A stretch of DNA of 64,000 bases from Acidaminococcus massiliensis (GTDB lineage Bacteria > Bacillota > Negativicutes > Acidaminococcales > Acidaminococcaceae): NCBI RefSeq assembly GCF_900095825.1, contig NZ_LT608315.1:1169873-1233872 (forward strand), read 5' to 3'. A program made the position numbers and the translations under genes. Below the pieces are notes generated by a model that worked only from the letters and a program-made list of their open reading frames with translations, ran no database searches and was not told the DNA's origin. Positions 20,612 through 29,039 of this stretch are shown in pieces. Position 1 is the stretch's first letter. The number at the start of each line of letters is the position of its first letter.

Positions 20612-23600
20612 ATGATAAATACACTGACGAAACTGCTTTTAGAGGAAAAGAATGTACAGGAAGCCGCAGGGCTCTGGAAGCGGGAAAGCGGACCTGTACA
20701 GCTCACCGGCCTCACATCATCTGTGAAAGCCGGCTTTTTGTGTGCCTTCCAGCAGGCTGCCCAGGCGGCCCAACCCCTGGTGATCCTGACCGTGAATCGG
20801 GAGAGCATCCGGGCCCAGCGCCGGGAACTGGCCTATTTCTATCCGGATCTGGCCATGCGGGAACTGTATCCGGCCAGCCTGATCCATGGGCAGGTGGATA
20901 CCCGGAATGAGCAGGTGGTGGCGGAACGGGCTGCCGCCTTGGAAATGATCTGCCGGAAAGAGGAAGGGATCATCTTCGTAACGGCGGAAGCGGCCATCCA
21001 GAAATTGCCGCCTCCGGATTCCTTGGTCCGGGAAAATCTGAAATTGGCCGCTGGGCAGGAACTGGAACAGGCCCTGGTGGTGGAAAAACTGGTGAAAGCC
21101 GGCTACGAACGGACGGAACAGGTGGATACCATCTGTCAGCTGGCAGTCCGGGGAGACATCCTGGATGTATTCCCCATCAATGCCAAGGACCCGGTGCGGA
21201 TCGAATGGTTCGACAATACCATCGATGTAATCAAACGCTTCGATCTGGATACCCAGCGGAGCATCGCTTCCATTCCCCATGTGGGGATCATGCCCCTGGC
21301 AGTCCAGGGTCAGGAAGAGACTTCTTCTATTTTCCAGTATCTGGCAGCGGATCAGCTGGCTGTACTGGATGAGCCGGCGGGCTTTTTCGAGGAATGCCGG
21401 AAGAGCTGGGGGGACAGCCGGGAATTCGCTGACCGGCTGCTGGACCAGGAAACCATGATCCAACAGGCCGGAGGGATCCATCTGGTGACGGTCAGTGACT
21501 TGGGACATCCCTATTTTCCCCAGTCGCCCAGGCTCCATATCCAGGTCCGGGCTATGGCTCCCTACAATAAAAATACCGATCTGCTCCAGAAAGACCTGAA
21601 AGGCTGGCTGGATCAGGGCATCCATCCCCTGATCATGATGGGGACCCGGGACAAGGCCGCCGGTTTGGCGGAAAGCCTGAAGGGCAGCGGCCTACCCATG
21701 GCTTTTGCAGGACAGTTCAAGGGCGTTCCGGAAAAAGGCGGAGCCGTCTTTGCCGGCAGCCTGACCAATGGCTTTTATTTCTGGGACCAGAAATGGCTGC
21801 TGCTTACTGAAAGCGATATCTTTGGGATGCAGAAGAAGCGGCGGCTGGTGAAGACCAAAGGCAAAGGGCCCTCCCTGAATTATTTCTCCGACATCAAGGT
21901 GGGGGATTATGTGGTCCACGACATCCAAGGCATCGGCCGGTACATGGGCGTGGAGACCATCGAAGTGAACGGGGTCCATCGGGACTACCTCCAGCTCCAG
22001 TACGCCAAGGGGGACAAGCTCCATGTGCCGGTGGAACAGGTGGGGCTCCTCCACAAATATGTGGGCAACGAAGGGACACCACCCAAACTGTCCAATATGG
22101 GGCGGAAAGACTGGCAGAAGACCACCCGGAAGGCCCAGAAGGCCATTACCATCCTGGCTACAGAACTGCTCCGGCTCTATGCCCAGCGGAAAATCACCCC
22201 GGGCCATGCCTTTGCTCCGGATACCCACTGGCAGAAAGAATTCGAGGACAGTTTTCCTTTTGAGGAGACTCCGGATCAGCTGAAGGCCATTGCCGAAATC
22301 AAGGCGGATATGGAGAAACCCGTGCCCATGGAACGGCTCCTGTGCGGGGACGTGGGCTACGGAAAGACGGAAGTGGCCATCCGGGCTGCCTTCAAGGCGG
22401 TGATGGACGGCAAACAGGTGGCTGTGCTGGCTCCTACCACGGTCCTGGCCCAGCAGCATCTCCTGACTTTTTCCCAGCGGATGGGGTCCTTCGGAGTCCG
22501 GGTGGAGATGCTCAGCCGGTTCCGGACGCCCAAACAGCAGCGGGAAATCATGGAAAAAGTGGCGGAGGGTAAGATCGACGTGCTCATCGGCACCCATCGG
22601 ATCCTGAACCCTGATGTGGAGTTCCATGACCTGGGGCTTCTCATCATCGACGAGGAACAGCGGTTCGGGGTGGCCCAGAAGGAAAAAATCAAGCAGCGCA
22701 GTGCCGGAATCGATGTGCTGACCCTTTCTGCTACCCCCATTCCCCGGACTCTGCATCTGGCCCTGGTGAAGGGACGGGACATGAGCATCATCGAATCTCC
22801 GCCAGAAGACCGGCTGCCGGTGGAGACCTACGTGGCGGAATACGATGATGGAATGGTCCGGGAGGCTTTGGAACGGGAAATCCGCCGGGGCGGACGGATC
22901 TATTATGTCCACAACCGGATCGAAGGCCTCAGCCGGATCGCTGCCCATCTCCGGGAACTGGTCCCTGGGATCACCATCGGTATGGCCCATGGAAGGATGG
23001 GAGAAGATGAACTGGAAGATGTGATGTTGGGATTCTACCAGGGGGATTTCGATGTGCTCCTGTGCACCACCATCATCGAAAACGGCCTGGATGTGCCCCT
23101 GGCCAATACCATCATCATCGACGGTGCGGAAAACTTCGGCCTGTCCCAGCTGTACCAGATGCGGGGCCGGGTGGGCCGGTCCTCTCGGCTGGCTTACGCC
23201 TATTTCCTCTACAAGAAGGACCGTGTCCTCAGTGAGGTGGCGCAGAAGCGTCTCCAGGCCATCCGGGACTTCACGGAGCTGGGGGCAGGCTTCAAGATTG
23301 CCATGCGGGATCTGGAAATCCGGGGCGCCGGGAATCTTTTGGGAGCAGAACAGCATGGACAGATCGCCGGGGTGGGCTTCGACCTGTACTGCCGGCTGCT
23401 GGAAAAGACCATCAATACCCTCCAGAATGGAGGCAACCCGGACGAGCCCATTGCGCCGGATCCAGTGATCGAAATGAAGCTGGATGCCTACATCCCTGAC
23501 GACTACATCGACAATCCCCGGTACAAATTGGAACTGTACCACCGCCTGGGCGATATGAAATATGAAGACCGGGATGACCTGATGGATGAAATCATCGACC

Positions 23601-23890
23601 GGTTCGGGACTCCGCCGGAACAGGTGGTGAACCTGTGGCGAGTGGCGTCCCTCCGGGATCTGTGCCGGAAGCTGCGGATCACCGGAGTGGCGGTTCGGCC
23701 GGGAGAAGTGCGGATCACATTCGATCCCCACAGCAAAGCCAATCCGGATGTGCTCCAATCCCTGATCCGGGAATATGTGCCCCGGGCCACCCTGAAGCTG
23801 GGACCCCAGCCCCAGTTCGTGCTCAAGACCCGGGGCATGAAGGAAGAACCTCTTCAGTGGCTGGAAAAGCATCTTCCCTCCATGCTATAA
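20612..23890 (+). CDS. mfd: Transcription-repair coupling factor
   Basis: A 1092-residue, full-length Mfd: an N-terminal UvrB-homology region, a CarD-like RNA polymerase interaction domain near residue 430, and a RecG-like helicase. Walker A G-D-V-G-Y-G-K-T lies near residue 578 and D-E-E-Q near residue 679; the C-terminal TRCF domain is present. It removes stalled RNA polymerase and recruits UvrA. The ribosome binding site (AAAGAGAG) is weak. The order with a flippase, mazG, hup and divIC matches the mfd region of Bacillus. Its last codons contain a perfect extended -10 element for the next gene. Confidence 0.96.
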   Translation: MINTLTKLLLEEKNVQEAAGLWKRESGPVQLTGLTSSVKAGFLCAFQQAAQAAQPLVILTVNRESIRAQRRELAYFYPDLAMRELYPASLIHGQVDTRNEQVVAERAAALEMICRKEEGIIFVTAEAAIQKLPPPDSLVRENLKLAAGQELEQALVVEKLVKAGYERTEQVDTICQLAVRGDILDVFPINAKDPVRIEWFDNTIDVIKRFDLDTQRSIASIPHVGIMPLAVQGQEETSSIFQYLAADQLAVLDEPAGFFEECRKSWGDSREFADRLLDQETMIQQAGGIHLVTVSDLGHPYFPQSPRLHIQVRAMAPYNKNTDLLQKDLKGWLDQGIHPLIMMGTRDKAAGLAESLKGSGLPMAFAGQFKGVPEKGGAVFAGSLTNGFYFWDQKWLLLTESDIFGMQKKRRLVKTKGKGPSLNYFSDIKVGDYVVHDIQGIGRYMGVETIEVNGVHRDYLQLQYAKGDKLHVPVEQVGLLHKYVGNEGTPPKLSNMGRKDWQKTTRKAQKAITILATELLRLYAQRKITPGHAFAPDTHWQKEFEDSFPFEETPDQLKAIAEIKADMEKPVPMERLLCGDVGYGKTEVAIRAAFKAVMDGKQVAVLAPTTVLAQQHLLTFSQRMGSFGVRVEMLSRFRTPKQQREIMEKVAEGKIDVLIGTHRILNPDVEFHDLGLLIIDEEQRFGVAQKEKIKQRSAGIDVLTLSATPIPRTLHLALVKGRDMSIIESPPEDRLPVETYVAEYDDGMVREALEREIRRGGRIYYVHNRIEGLSRIAAHLRELVPGITIGMAHGRMGEDELEDVMLGFYQGDFDVLLCTTIIENGLDVPLANTIIIDGAENFGLSQLYQMRGRVGRSSRLAYAYFLYKKDRVLSEVAQKRLQAIRDFTELGAGFKIAMRDLEIRGAGNLLGAEQHGQIAGVGFDLYCRLLEKTINTLQNGGNPDEPIAPDPVIEMKLDAYIPDDYIDNPRYKLELYHRLGDMKYEDRDDLMDEIIDRFGTPPEQVVNLWRVASLRDLCRKLRITGVAVRPGEVRITFDPHSKANPDVLQSLIREYVPRATLKLGPQPQFVLKTRGMKEEPLQWLEKHLPSML

Positions 23891-23891
23891 T
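23883..23891 (+). promoter_or_regulatory. Extended -10 promoter at the mfd stop, reading into the AGAGTGA repeat
   Basis: TGC plus consensus TATAAT (23886-23891) spans the mfd TAA (23888-23890). No good -35 is seen. The predicted transcription start (about 23898) coincides with the first base of the repeat array, so the array would form the whole 5' leader of the flippase mRNA. Confidence 0.55.
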
Positions 23892-23896
23892 CACTA

Positions 23897-24022
23897 AGAG
23901 TGAAGAGTGAAGAGTGAAGAGTGAAGAGTGAAGAGTGAAGAGTGAAGAGTGAAGAGTGAAGAGTGAAGAGTGAAGAGTGAAGAGTGAAGAGTGAAGAGTG
24001 AAGAGTGAAGAGTGAAGAGTGA
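23897..24022 (+). repeat. 18 perfect tandem copies of AGAGTGA
   Basis: Every unit from 23897 to 24022 is identical (18 x 7 = 126 bases). The array begins 6 bases after the mfd stop and ends where the ribosome binding site GAAGGAGG of the next gene starts. The unit length is not a multiple of three. Each GTG in the array opens a six-codon frame closed by TGA. The array makes a spurious minus-strand open frame of repeated H-S-S-L-F-T-L, which is not a gene. Confidence 0.97.
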
Positions 24023-24033
24023 AGGAGGCTGTG

Positions 24034-25578
24034 ATGGCAGACCGATTTATGAAAGGGACCCTGATCCTCACGGCGGCAGGGCTGCTGGTCAAGATCCTGG
24101 GATCTGTGAACCGGATCCTCCTTTCCCGCCTTTTGGGCGGGGAGGGCATCGGTCTTTATCAGATCGCCTATCCGCTGTACCTGCTGTTGGTGGCCCTGTC
24201 TTCTGCGGGAATCCCGGCTGCCATGTCCATCTTGGTCTCCCGTCGGGCGGCAGCCGGGGACCGGCAGGGAGCCAGGCGGATCCTGGGAATCTCTGCCGGG
24301 CTCATGGCCCTGGCTGGGGTGTTTTTTGCTGGACTGGCCTGGTTACTGATCCCCTGTCTCATTGACGGAGGGATCGTCAAAGACGGAAGGGCCCGGTATG
24401 CCATGCTGGCCCTGGTGCCTGCCATCGGCCTTTCCATCCCGGTGGCTTGTTTCCGGGGATATTTCCAGGGCTTCCAGGAGATGACTCCCACGGCAGTTTC
24501 CCAGATCATGGAACAGTTCACCCGGGTGGTCACCATGGTGCTCCTGGCCTGGGCCCTTTTGCCCTGGGGCCTTCCTTGGGGCGCTGCCGGCGCCGCCTTT
24601 GGAGCCGTTCCGGGAGCGGTGGTGAGCCTGCTGCTCCTTTTGTGGTTCGTCCATCGTCAGCAGGAACGCTGGCGCAGGGATCCGTTTCCCCAGGCAGAGG
24701 GAGAAAGGCCTTCTCTCCGGGCAACGGCCTGGCAGCTGATCGCCCTGGCCCTGCCGGTGACCTGTGCCAATCTGATGGTGCCTGTGGTCAGCGGCATCGA
24801 GATGATCCTGGTGCCGGACCGGCTGCTGGCTGCCGGGTTTACGGTGGCCGCCTCCACCCGGGCCTTGGGTTATCTTTCCGGGATGGCTATGCCTCTGGTG
24901 AATATGGGGACCATCCCCACCAACTCCCTGGCTGCCTCTGTGGTCCCGGCCGTTGCGGAAGCCCGGGCCCTGGGAAAGCGGGAAGAGATGGTCAGCCGGA
25001 CCCGCCGGGCTTTCCGTTTCTTCCTGCTGTTGAATGTGCCGGCTGCGGTGGGGGTCTGGCTCCTGGGCACTCCCATTTCCCGGGTCCTGTACGGGACTTT
25101 CCAAGCCGGCAGGGTGATTACGGCCCTGGCCCCGGCCATCTTCTTCTTGGGGCTCCATCAGGTCTCCACTGCCATCCTCCAGGGGCTGGGTCATACCCGG
25201 GTTCCCATGGTGAACATGTTGCTGAGCCTTTTTGTCAAGATCGGACTCCTGTGGACCCTCACAGCTGATCCGGAATGGAATATCCAGGGGGCAGCCTGGG
25301 CCACCGATGCCAACTTGGCCATGGCTGGGCTGGGGAACCTGCTGTGGATGTATCACAGTGACCGACTGGGGCTTCCTTTGAAGAGCTGTCTGCGGATCTT
25401 CCTGTCGGCAGCTGTCATGGGAGCTGGTGTGTACGGGGCCGGAACGGCAATCTCCAGCTGCTATCCTTCGCTGCTCCTCCAGCTGGCGCTGGAAATCTTG
25501 GCGGGAGCCTTGATCTATGGCCTTTGCCTGCTCCTGACCGGAGAATTGAAATACAGTGAGCTGAAGAAAAGGAAATGA
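24034..25578 (+). CDS. Polysaccharide/lipid II flippase-like membrane protein (MurJ/SpoVB/YabM family)
   Basis: A 514-residue protein with about 14 membrane spans of the MATE-like MOP superfamily (polysaccharide synthesis/SpoVB). It opens M-A-D-R-F-M-K-G-T-L-I-L-T-A-A-G, the usual start for YabM/SpoVB. Members flip lipid-linked cell-wall or capsule precursors. ATG 24034 follows AAGGAGG by 5 bases. Its position between mfd and mazG equals yabM in Bacillus. Its leader is the AGAGTGA array, so expression might depend on repeat number. The gene ends 9 bases before mazG. Confidence 0.88.
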   Translation: MADRFMKGTLILTAAGLLVKILGSVNRILLSRLLGGEGIGLYQIAYPLYLLLVALSSAGIPAAMSILVSRRAAAGDRQGARRILGISAGLMALAGVFFAGLAWLLIPCLIDGGIVKDGRARYAMLALVPAIGLSIPVACFRGYFQGFQEMTPTAVSQIMEQFTRVVTMVLLAWALLPWGLPWGAAGAAFGAVPGAVVSLLLLLWFVHRQQERWRRDPFPQAEGERPSLRATAWQLIALALPVTCANLMVPVVSGIEMILVPDRLLAAGFTVAASTRALGYLSGMAMPLVNMGTIPTNSLAASVVPAVAEARALGKREEMVSRTRRAFRFFLLLNVPAAVGVWLLGTPISRVLYGTFQAGRVITALAPAIFFLGLHQVSTAILQGLGHTRVPMVNMLLSLFVKIGLLWTLTADPEWNIQGAAWATDANLAMAGLGNLLWMYHSDRLGLPLKSCLRIFLSAAVMGAGVYGAGTAISSCYPSLLLQLALEILAGALIYGLCLLLTGELKYSELKKRK

Positions 25579-25587
25579 GGGGATACC

Positions 25588-26412
25588 ATGAAAACACTCC
25601 ATGAAAAAGGAATCCATGAACCGGGCGTACTGGATCTGCGTCCTTTGATCGAACTGGTCCGGGTCCTGCGGGAACCGGGGGGCTGTCCCTGGGATCGGGT
25701 GCAGACCCATACCAGCATGCGCCGGGAACTGGTGGAAGAAGTCTATGAAATGCTGGAAGCCATCGATGACGGAGATACGGCCGGCATGCGGGAAGAAATG
25801 GGGGATGTGCTCCTCCAGGTGGTGTTCCATGCCCGTCTGGCAGAGGAAGAAGGCCTGTTTGCCATGCAGGACGTGATCGACGATGTGGTGAAGAAATTGG
25901 TCCACCGCCATCCTCATGTCTTTGGAGATACCCAGGTCAGCGGAGCCGGGGAAGTGATGCGGAACTGGGAAGAACTGAAAGCGGAAGAGAAAACGGAACG
26001 GACCCATGCTCTGGATGGAATCGCCAAGGGGCTGCCGGCGTTGATGCGGGCGTACAAACTCAGTGCCAAAGCCGCAAAAACCGGCTTTGAATGGCCCGAC
26101 GCCTCCTCTGCATGGCAGAAGGTGCAGGAGGAAGAAAAAGAGCTCCAGGAGGCTGCAGAGGCATCTGATCCAGATCGGACGGAAGAGGAACTGGGGGATC
26201 TGTTCTTTGCGCTGGCGGTCTATGCCCGGAAGCTGGGCCTGGAACCGGAAACAGCCCTGAACCGGGCCAACAACAAATTCCAGCGGCGGTTCCAGCTCCT
26301 GGAAGAACAGGTCCGGGCAGCCGGTAAAGAATGGAAGGATCTTTCTGCGGAAGAATGGGAAGCAGGATGGAACCGGGCAAAAACATGCCTCCAGCAGCAG
26401 TCTGAAAAGTGA
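25588..26412 (+). CDS. mazG: Nucleoside triphosphate pyrophosphohydrolase
   Basis: A 274-residue, two-domain MazG. The first domain carries C-P-W-D-R-V-Q-T-H, E-L-V-E-E-V-Y-E and E-E-M-G-D-V-L-L-Q; the second has E-E-E-L-G-D-L-F-F near residue 195. It hydrolyses non-canonical NTPs to NMP and pyrophosphate. Bacillus YabN at this position carries an extra N-terminal methylase-like domain that is absent here. ATG 25588 follows GAGGGGA. Confidence 0.92.
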   Translation: MKTLHEKGIHEPGVLDLRPLIELVRVLREPGGCPWDRVQTHTSMRRELVEEVYEMLEAIDDGDTAGMREEMGDVLLQVVFHARLAEEEGLFAMQDVIDDVVKKLVHRHPHVFGDTQVSGAGEVMRNWEELKAEEKTERTHALDGIAKGLPALMRAYKLSAKAAKTGFEWPDASSAWQKVQEEEKELQEAAEASDPDRTEEELGDLFFALAVYARKLGLEPETALNRANNKFQRRFQLLEEQVRAAGKEWKDLSAEEWEAGWNRAKTCLQQQSEK

Positions 26413-26490
26413 CAAAAAGGCTGGAAGCCACTGTCCATGCGGTTGTTTTCAATATTTTTCCAAAAAACACGTGCATTTTTCCTATGTTTG

Positions 26491-26499
26491 TGCTAATAT
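26491..26499 (+). promoter_or_regulatory. Extended -10 promoter for hup
   Basis: TGC plus TAATAT (26494-26499) in an AT-rich stretch. The -35 position holds GTGCAT (26471-26476). Leader about 50 bases. Confidence 0.5.
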
Positions 26500-26555
26500 G
26501 ACCATAGTCAGGCGCCACACAAAGGGCGCAATACCTATTTAGGAGGATTTTTCTT

Positions 26556-26831
26556 ATGAACAAAAGTGAATTGATCTCTGAAGTTGCGTCCAAAACCGCA
26601 CTGCCCAAAAAAGATGCTGAAAAGGCTGTGAACGCTTTCATTGATACCGTAAAAGAAGCCGTTGCCAACAAGGACAAGGTTCAACTGATCGGGTTCGGTA
26701 CTTTTGAAGCTCGCGTTCGTAATGCCCGTAATGGTAAGAATCCTCGCACTGGCGAAACCATTAAGATTGCAGAAGCCAACGTTCCCGCTTTCAAGGCTGG
26801 GAAGGCTTTCAAGGATGCCGTAAACAAATAA
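26556..26831 (+). CDS. hup: DNA-binding protein HU
   Basis: A 91-residue histone-like protein. It begins M-N-K-S-E-L-I and has G-F-G-T-F-E-A-R at the base of the beta arm, R-N-P-R-T-G-E-type residues (N-P-R-T-G) at the tip, and F-K-A-G-K-A-F near the end. It bends and compacts DNA as a dimer. AGGAGG lies 8-9 bases before ATG. It has its own promoter and a clear terminator at 26844, as expected for an abundant protein. Codon use looks plain and highly expressed (many CGT and AAG). Confidence 0.97.
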   Translation: MNKSELISEVASKTALPKKDAEKAVNAFIDTVKEAVANKDKVQLIGFGTFEARVRNARNGKNPRTGETIKIAEANVPAFKAGKAFKDAVNK

Positions 26832-26843
26832 GAGGCAGATTCA

Positions 26844-26878
26844 GCAACCTGATGCTCCCGGTATCAGGTTGCTTTTTT
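26844..26878 (+). terminator. Terminator after hup
   Basis: GCAACCTGAT (26844-26853) pairs with ATCAGGTTGC (26863-26872), 9-base loop, then TTTTTT. Confidence 0.9.
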
Positions 26879-26927
26879 CTCCCCGTTCTTCCGCCTCAGG
26901 GACTATGGTACGGAAAGGCGCAGTGAT

Positions 26928-27209
26928 ATGAAGTCCAGAAACAAAATCAATAAGAGATTCCTGATCCTGATCCTGGCATGTTCCCTGCCTCTGCTCAAGA
27001 GCGCAGCGGAACAGGGATACCAGATTTTCCAGCTCCATCAGGAAAGTGTACGGACAGAAAAGAAAGTCCAGCAGCTGAAAGCAGAGAACATGGCCCTGGA
27101 ACAGGAGAAAGAGAACCTGGGAGATATCCAGTATATCGAGAAAGTGGCTCGGGAAGAGCATAACATGGTGGGGAAGGACGAAATCCCCCTGTTCATGGTG
27201 AAAAAATAA
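26928..27209 (+). CDS. divIC: Septum formation initiator (FtsB/DivIC family)
   Basis: A 93-residue protein with a short basic cytoplasmic start, one membrane span (about 10-27) and a coiled coil (about 35-70; V-Q-Q-L-K-A-E-N-M-A-L-E-Q-E). It ends with V-A-R-E-E-H-N-M-V-G-K-D-E-I, typical of DivIC. It acts in the divisome with FtsL and DivIB. The position downstream of mazG/hup equals divIC in Bacillus. Short length and divergence make the name family-level. Confidence 0.85.
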   Translation: MKSRNKINKRFLILILACSLPLLKSAAEQGYQIFQLHQESVRTEKKVQQLKAENMALEQEKENLGDIQYIEKVAREEHNMVGKDEIPLFMVKK

Positions 27210-27250
27210 AGAAGGTGCTGCGCATTTTGTGCAGCACCTTCTTTATTTTT
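27205..27250. terminator. 17-bp bidirectional terminator between divIC and sdaAA
   Basis: AATAAAGAAGGTGCTGC (27205-27221) pairs perfectly with 27231-27247. A run on the left and T run on the right. It serves divIC (+) and sdaAA (-). Core TGCTGC/GCAGCA. Confidence 0.9.
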
Positions 27251-27253
27251 TAT

Positions 27254-28141
27254 TCATTCTTCTTTTCCGAAGACCTGTTCTTTCAGCTTTTTCCCGGTCT
27301 TGGTGACAGCCAGGCCGCCGCCGGCGGTTTCCCGGAGAGAAGCGGGAAGGGCACTGCCCACCGCCCGCATGGCTTCGATGCATTCATCCACAGGGATGCA
27401 GGAATGGATGCCTGCCAGGGCCATATCCGCTGCAGAGAAGGCGATGACCACGCCGCTGGCGTTCCGCTTGATGCAGGGGATTTCCACCAGGCCTGCCACC
27501 GGATCGCATACCAGGCCCAACTGGTTGGCGATGGCTATGGCACAGGCGTCCGCCGCCATCTGGGGAGTCCCTCCTGCCAGTTCCACCAGGGCTGCCGCCG
27601 CCATGCCGGAAGCACTGCCGCATTCTGCCTGGCAGCCGCCTTGGGCTCCGGCGATGCAGGCGTTCTGGGCGATCACCATACCGAAGGCACCGGCGGTGAA
27701 GATGGACATGATCACATCTTTCCGGTCCATGCCCTTTTCTTCCATCAGGGTCAGGAGACAACCGGGCAGGATGCCGCAGCTGCCAGCTGTGGGGGTGGCC
27801 ACGATCCGGCCCATGGAGGCGTTGCAGCCAGCTACGGAAAGGGCCCGGGCGATGGCATGGCCGATGATGGTGCCGGAAAGCCCTCCCTGGGTCCGGCCAG
27901 TATAGTCGTTCATTTTCCAGCCTTCTCCTCCGGTAAGGCCGGAAGTGGATTTCTGGTCTTTCTGTTCCCCGAATTTCACGGCATCGATCATCACGTCCAG
28001 ATCCGTGGACATCCGGTCGAATAGTTCCTCCTGGCTTTGTTCCATGGATTCCGCCTGGTCAGCCAGGACCAGTTCACTGATTTTCTTTCCGCTTTTTTCA
28101 GCGGCTTCCACCAGTTCAGCAATGGATGTATAGGTAAACAT
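27254..28141 (-). CDS. sdaAA: L-serine ammonia-lyase, iron-sulfur-dependent, alpha subunit
   Basis: A 295-residue alpha chain. It has T-P-T-A-G-S-C-G-I-L-P-G and the cysteines of C-I-A-G-A-Q-G-G-C-Q-A-E-C-G and C-D-P-V-A-G-L-V-E-I-P-C, which supply the [4Fe-4S] cluster ligands. It deaminates L-serine to pyruvate and ammonia. ATG 28141 follows GAGGAGG. The open frame continues upstream into sdaAB out of family alignment and is rejected. It lies 11 bases downstream of sdaAB. Confidence 0.95.
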   Translation of the reverse strand: MFTYTSIAELVEAAEKSGKKISELVLADQAESMEQSQEELFDRMSTDLDVMIDAVKFGEQKDQKSTSGLTGGEGWKMNDYTGRTQGGLSGTIIGHAIARALSVAGCNASMGRIVATPTAGSCGILPGCLLTLMEEKGMDRKDVIMSIFTAGAFGMVIAQNACIAGAQGGCQAECGSASGMAAAALVELAGGTPQMAADACAIAIANQLGLVCDPVAGLVEIPCIKRNASGVVIAFSAADMALAGIHSCIPVDECIEAMRAVGSALPASLRETAGGGLAVTKTGKKLKEQVFGKEE

Positions 28142-28152
28142 GGTTTTCCTCC

Positions 28153-28818
28153 TCAAATGGCCCGGATCAGGATCACGTTGGTGACGTACTGGACGGAACG
28201 GATGGCATCGATCACATCTGCCGGGGGCATTCCGTCTACTTCGATGGTCATCATGGCAATGCCGCCTTTCACAGGGCGGGTGAGCCTGAAGCTGCCGATG
28301 TTGATGTCCTTGTGCTTCTGCCACATGATGTTGGTGACGGCTGCAATGACCCCCGGACGGTCGTAGTGGGGCACCAGGATGGTATTCCGTTCTCCGGTGA
28401 AGTCCACCTTCATGCCATCCACATAGTCCACCCGGATGTTGCCGCCCCCGATGCTGGCCCCCTGGACCGTATGCTGGCTGCCGTCCTCACAGGTTACCTG
28501 GATTCGGGCGGTGTTGGGATGGGAATTGGGGATGTCCGTGGGGATATAGGTGTAGTGGATCCCTTGTTTGTCCGCAATGGAAAAGATGCTGCGGATCTCT
28601 TCAGAATAGCTGTGGTAGCCCAGGATCCCAGCCAGAAGGGCCTTGTCCGTGCCATGGCCTTTGTAGGTCTTGGCGAAAGAGCCGGACAGCTCGATCCGGA
28701 TGTCCTTGGGTTTGCTCTGGAGCAGTTTATTGGCCACCCGTCCCAGACGGACGGCACCGGCTGTATGGGAGCTGGAGGGACCGATCATCACCGGTCCGAT
28801 GATATCGAAAATGTTCAT
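28153..28818 (-). CDS. sdaAB: L-serine ammonia-lyase, iron-sulfur-dependent, beta subunit
   Basis: A 221-residue beta chain. It opens with the I-G-P-S-S-S-H-T-A-G-A motif, and a C-terminal ACT domain (about 147-221) probably senses an amino acid. It works with SdaAA in serine fermentation. AGGAGG lies 7 bases before ATG 28818. The serine-type symporter gene lies 221 bases upstream on the same strand, with a structured 184-bp element between. Confidence 0.95.
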   Translation of the reverse strand: MNIFDIIGPVMIGPSSSHTAGAVRLGRVANKLLQSKPKDIRIELSGSFAKTYKGHGTDKALLAGILGYHSYSEEIRSIFSIADKQGIHYTYIPTDIPNSHPNTARIQVTCEDGSQHTVQGASIGGGNIRVDYVDGMKVDFTGERNTILVPHYDRPGVIAAVTNIMWQKHKDINIGSFRLTRPVKGGIAMMTIEVDGMPPADVIDAIRSVQYVTNVILIRAI

Positions 28819-28848
28819 GGTGAACCTCCTGATAAATGGATGGATATA

Positions 28849-29032
28849 AAAAACGTTCCATGCTCCTTTTTCTGAATCGGGCTGCAGCAGAGGCTGCGCT
28901 GCTGGGAAAAGGGGTTTTAGAAAGGAAGGATTGAGACAGTTGTTGGATATCCCAGACAGCGTAGACCCCGCTGCCTGAACTTTGTCAGGCAGACAGCTGC
29001 AAATGGAGTGCAGATGGAGATGGAACGTTTTT
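28849..29032. other. 184-bp inverted-repeat element, candidate structured RNA or MITE-like unit
   Basis: AAAAACGTTCCAT (28849-28861) is the exact reverse complement of 29020-29032. On the minus strand the stem extends by CUCC/GGAG after a one-base bulge. Inside lie a perfect 8-bp hairpin CTGCCTGA/TCAGGCAG (28971-28992), a 5-bp hairpin CTGCA/TGCAG, and a long-range helix of CGCTG-T-CTGGG with CCCAGCAGCG. Each end has a T run in one direction. No target duplication is visible at the ends. It could be a rod-like small RNA, a 3' UTR structure of the symporter mRNA, or a decayed mobile unit. It fills the gap 28819-29039. Confidence 0.5.
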
Positions 29033-29039
29033 CACAAAA

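Noticed and set aside
21692-23872. Long minus-strand open frame opposite mfd (and similar ones at 5185-6909, 24343-26415, 36367-38034)
   Set aside because: Rich in His, Gln, Pro and Gly, typical of antisense frames in GC-rich codons; no start signals, and each lies wholly opposite a clear gene.
23897-24022. CRISPR-like array
   Set aside because: The units are 7 bases, contiguous and without spacers; no cas gene is in the window.
23823-24149. Minus-strand open frame with repeated H-S-S-L-F-T-L
   Set aside because: It is only the translation of the AGAGTGA array on the opposite strand, with no ribosome binding site and no other content.
28849-29032. Naming the rod-like element as 6S RNA or a serine/glycine riboswitch
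   Set aside because: Only size and shape fit; I could not find the conserved sequence blocks of any known class.
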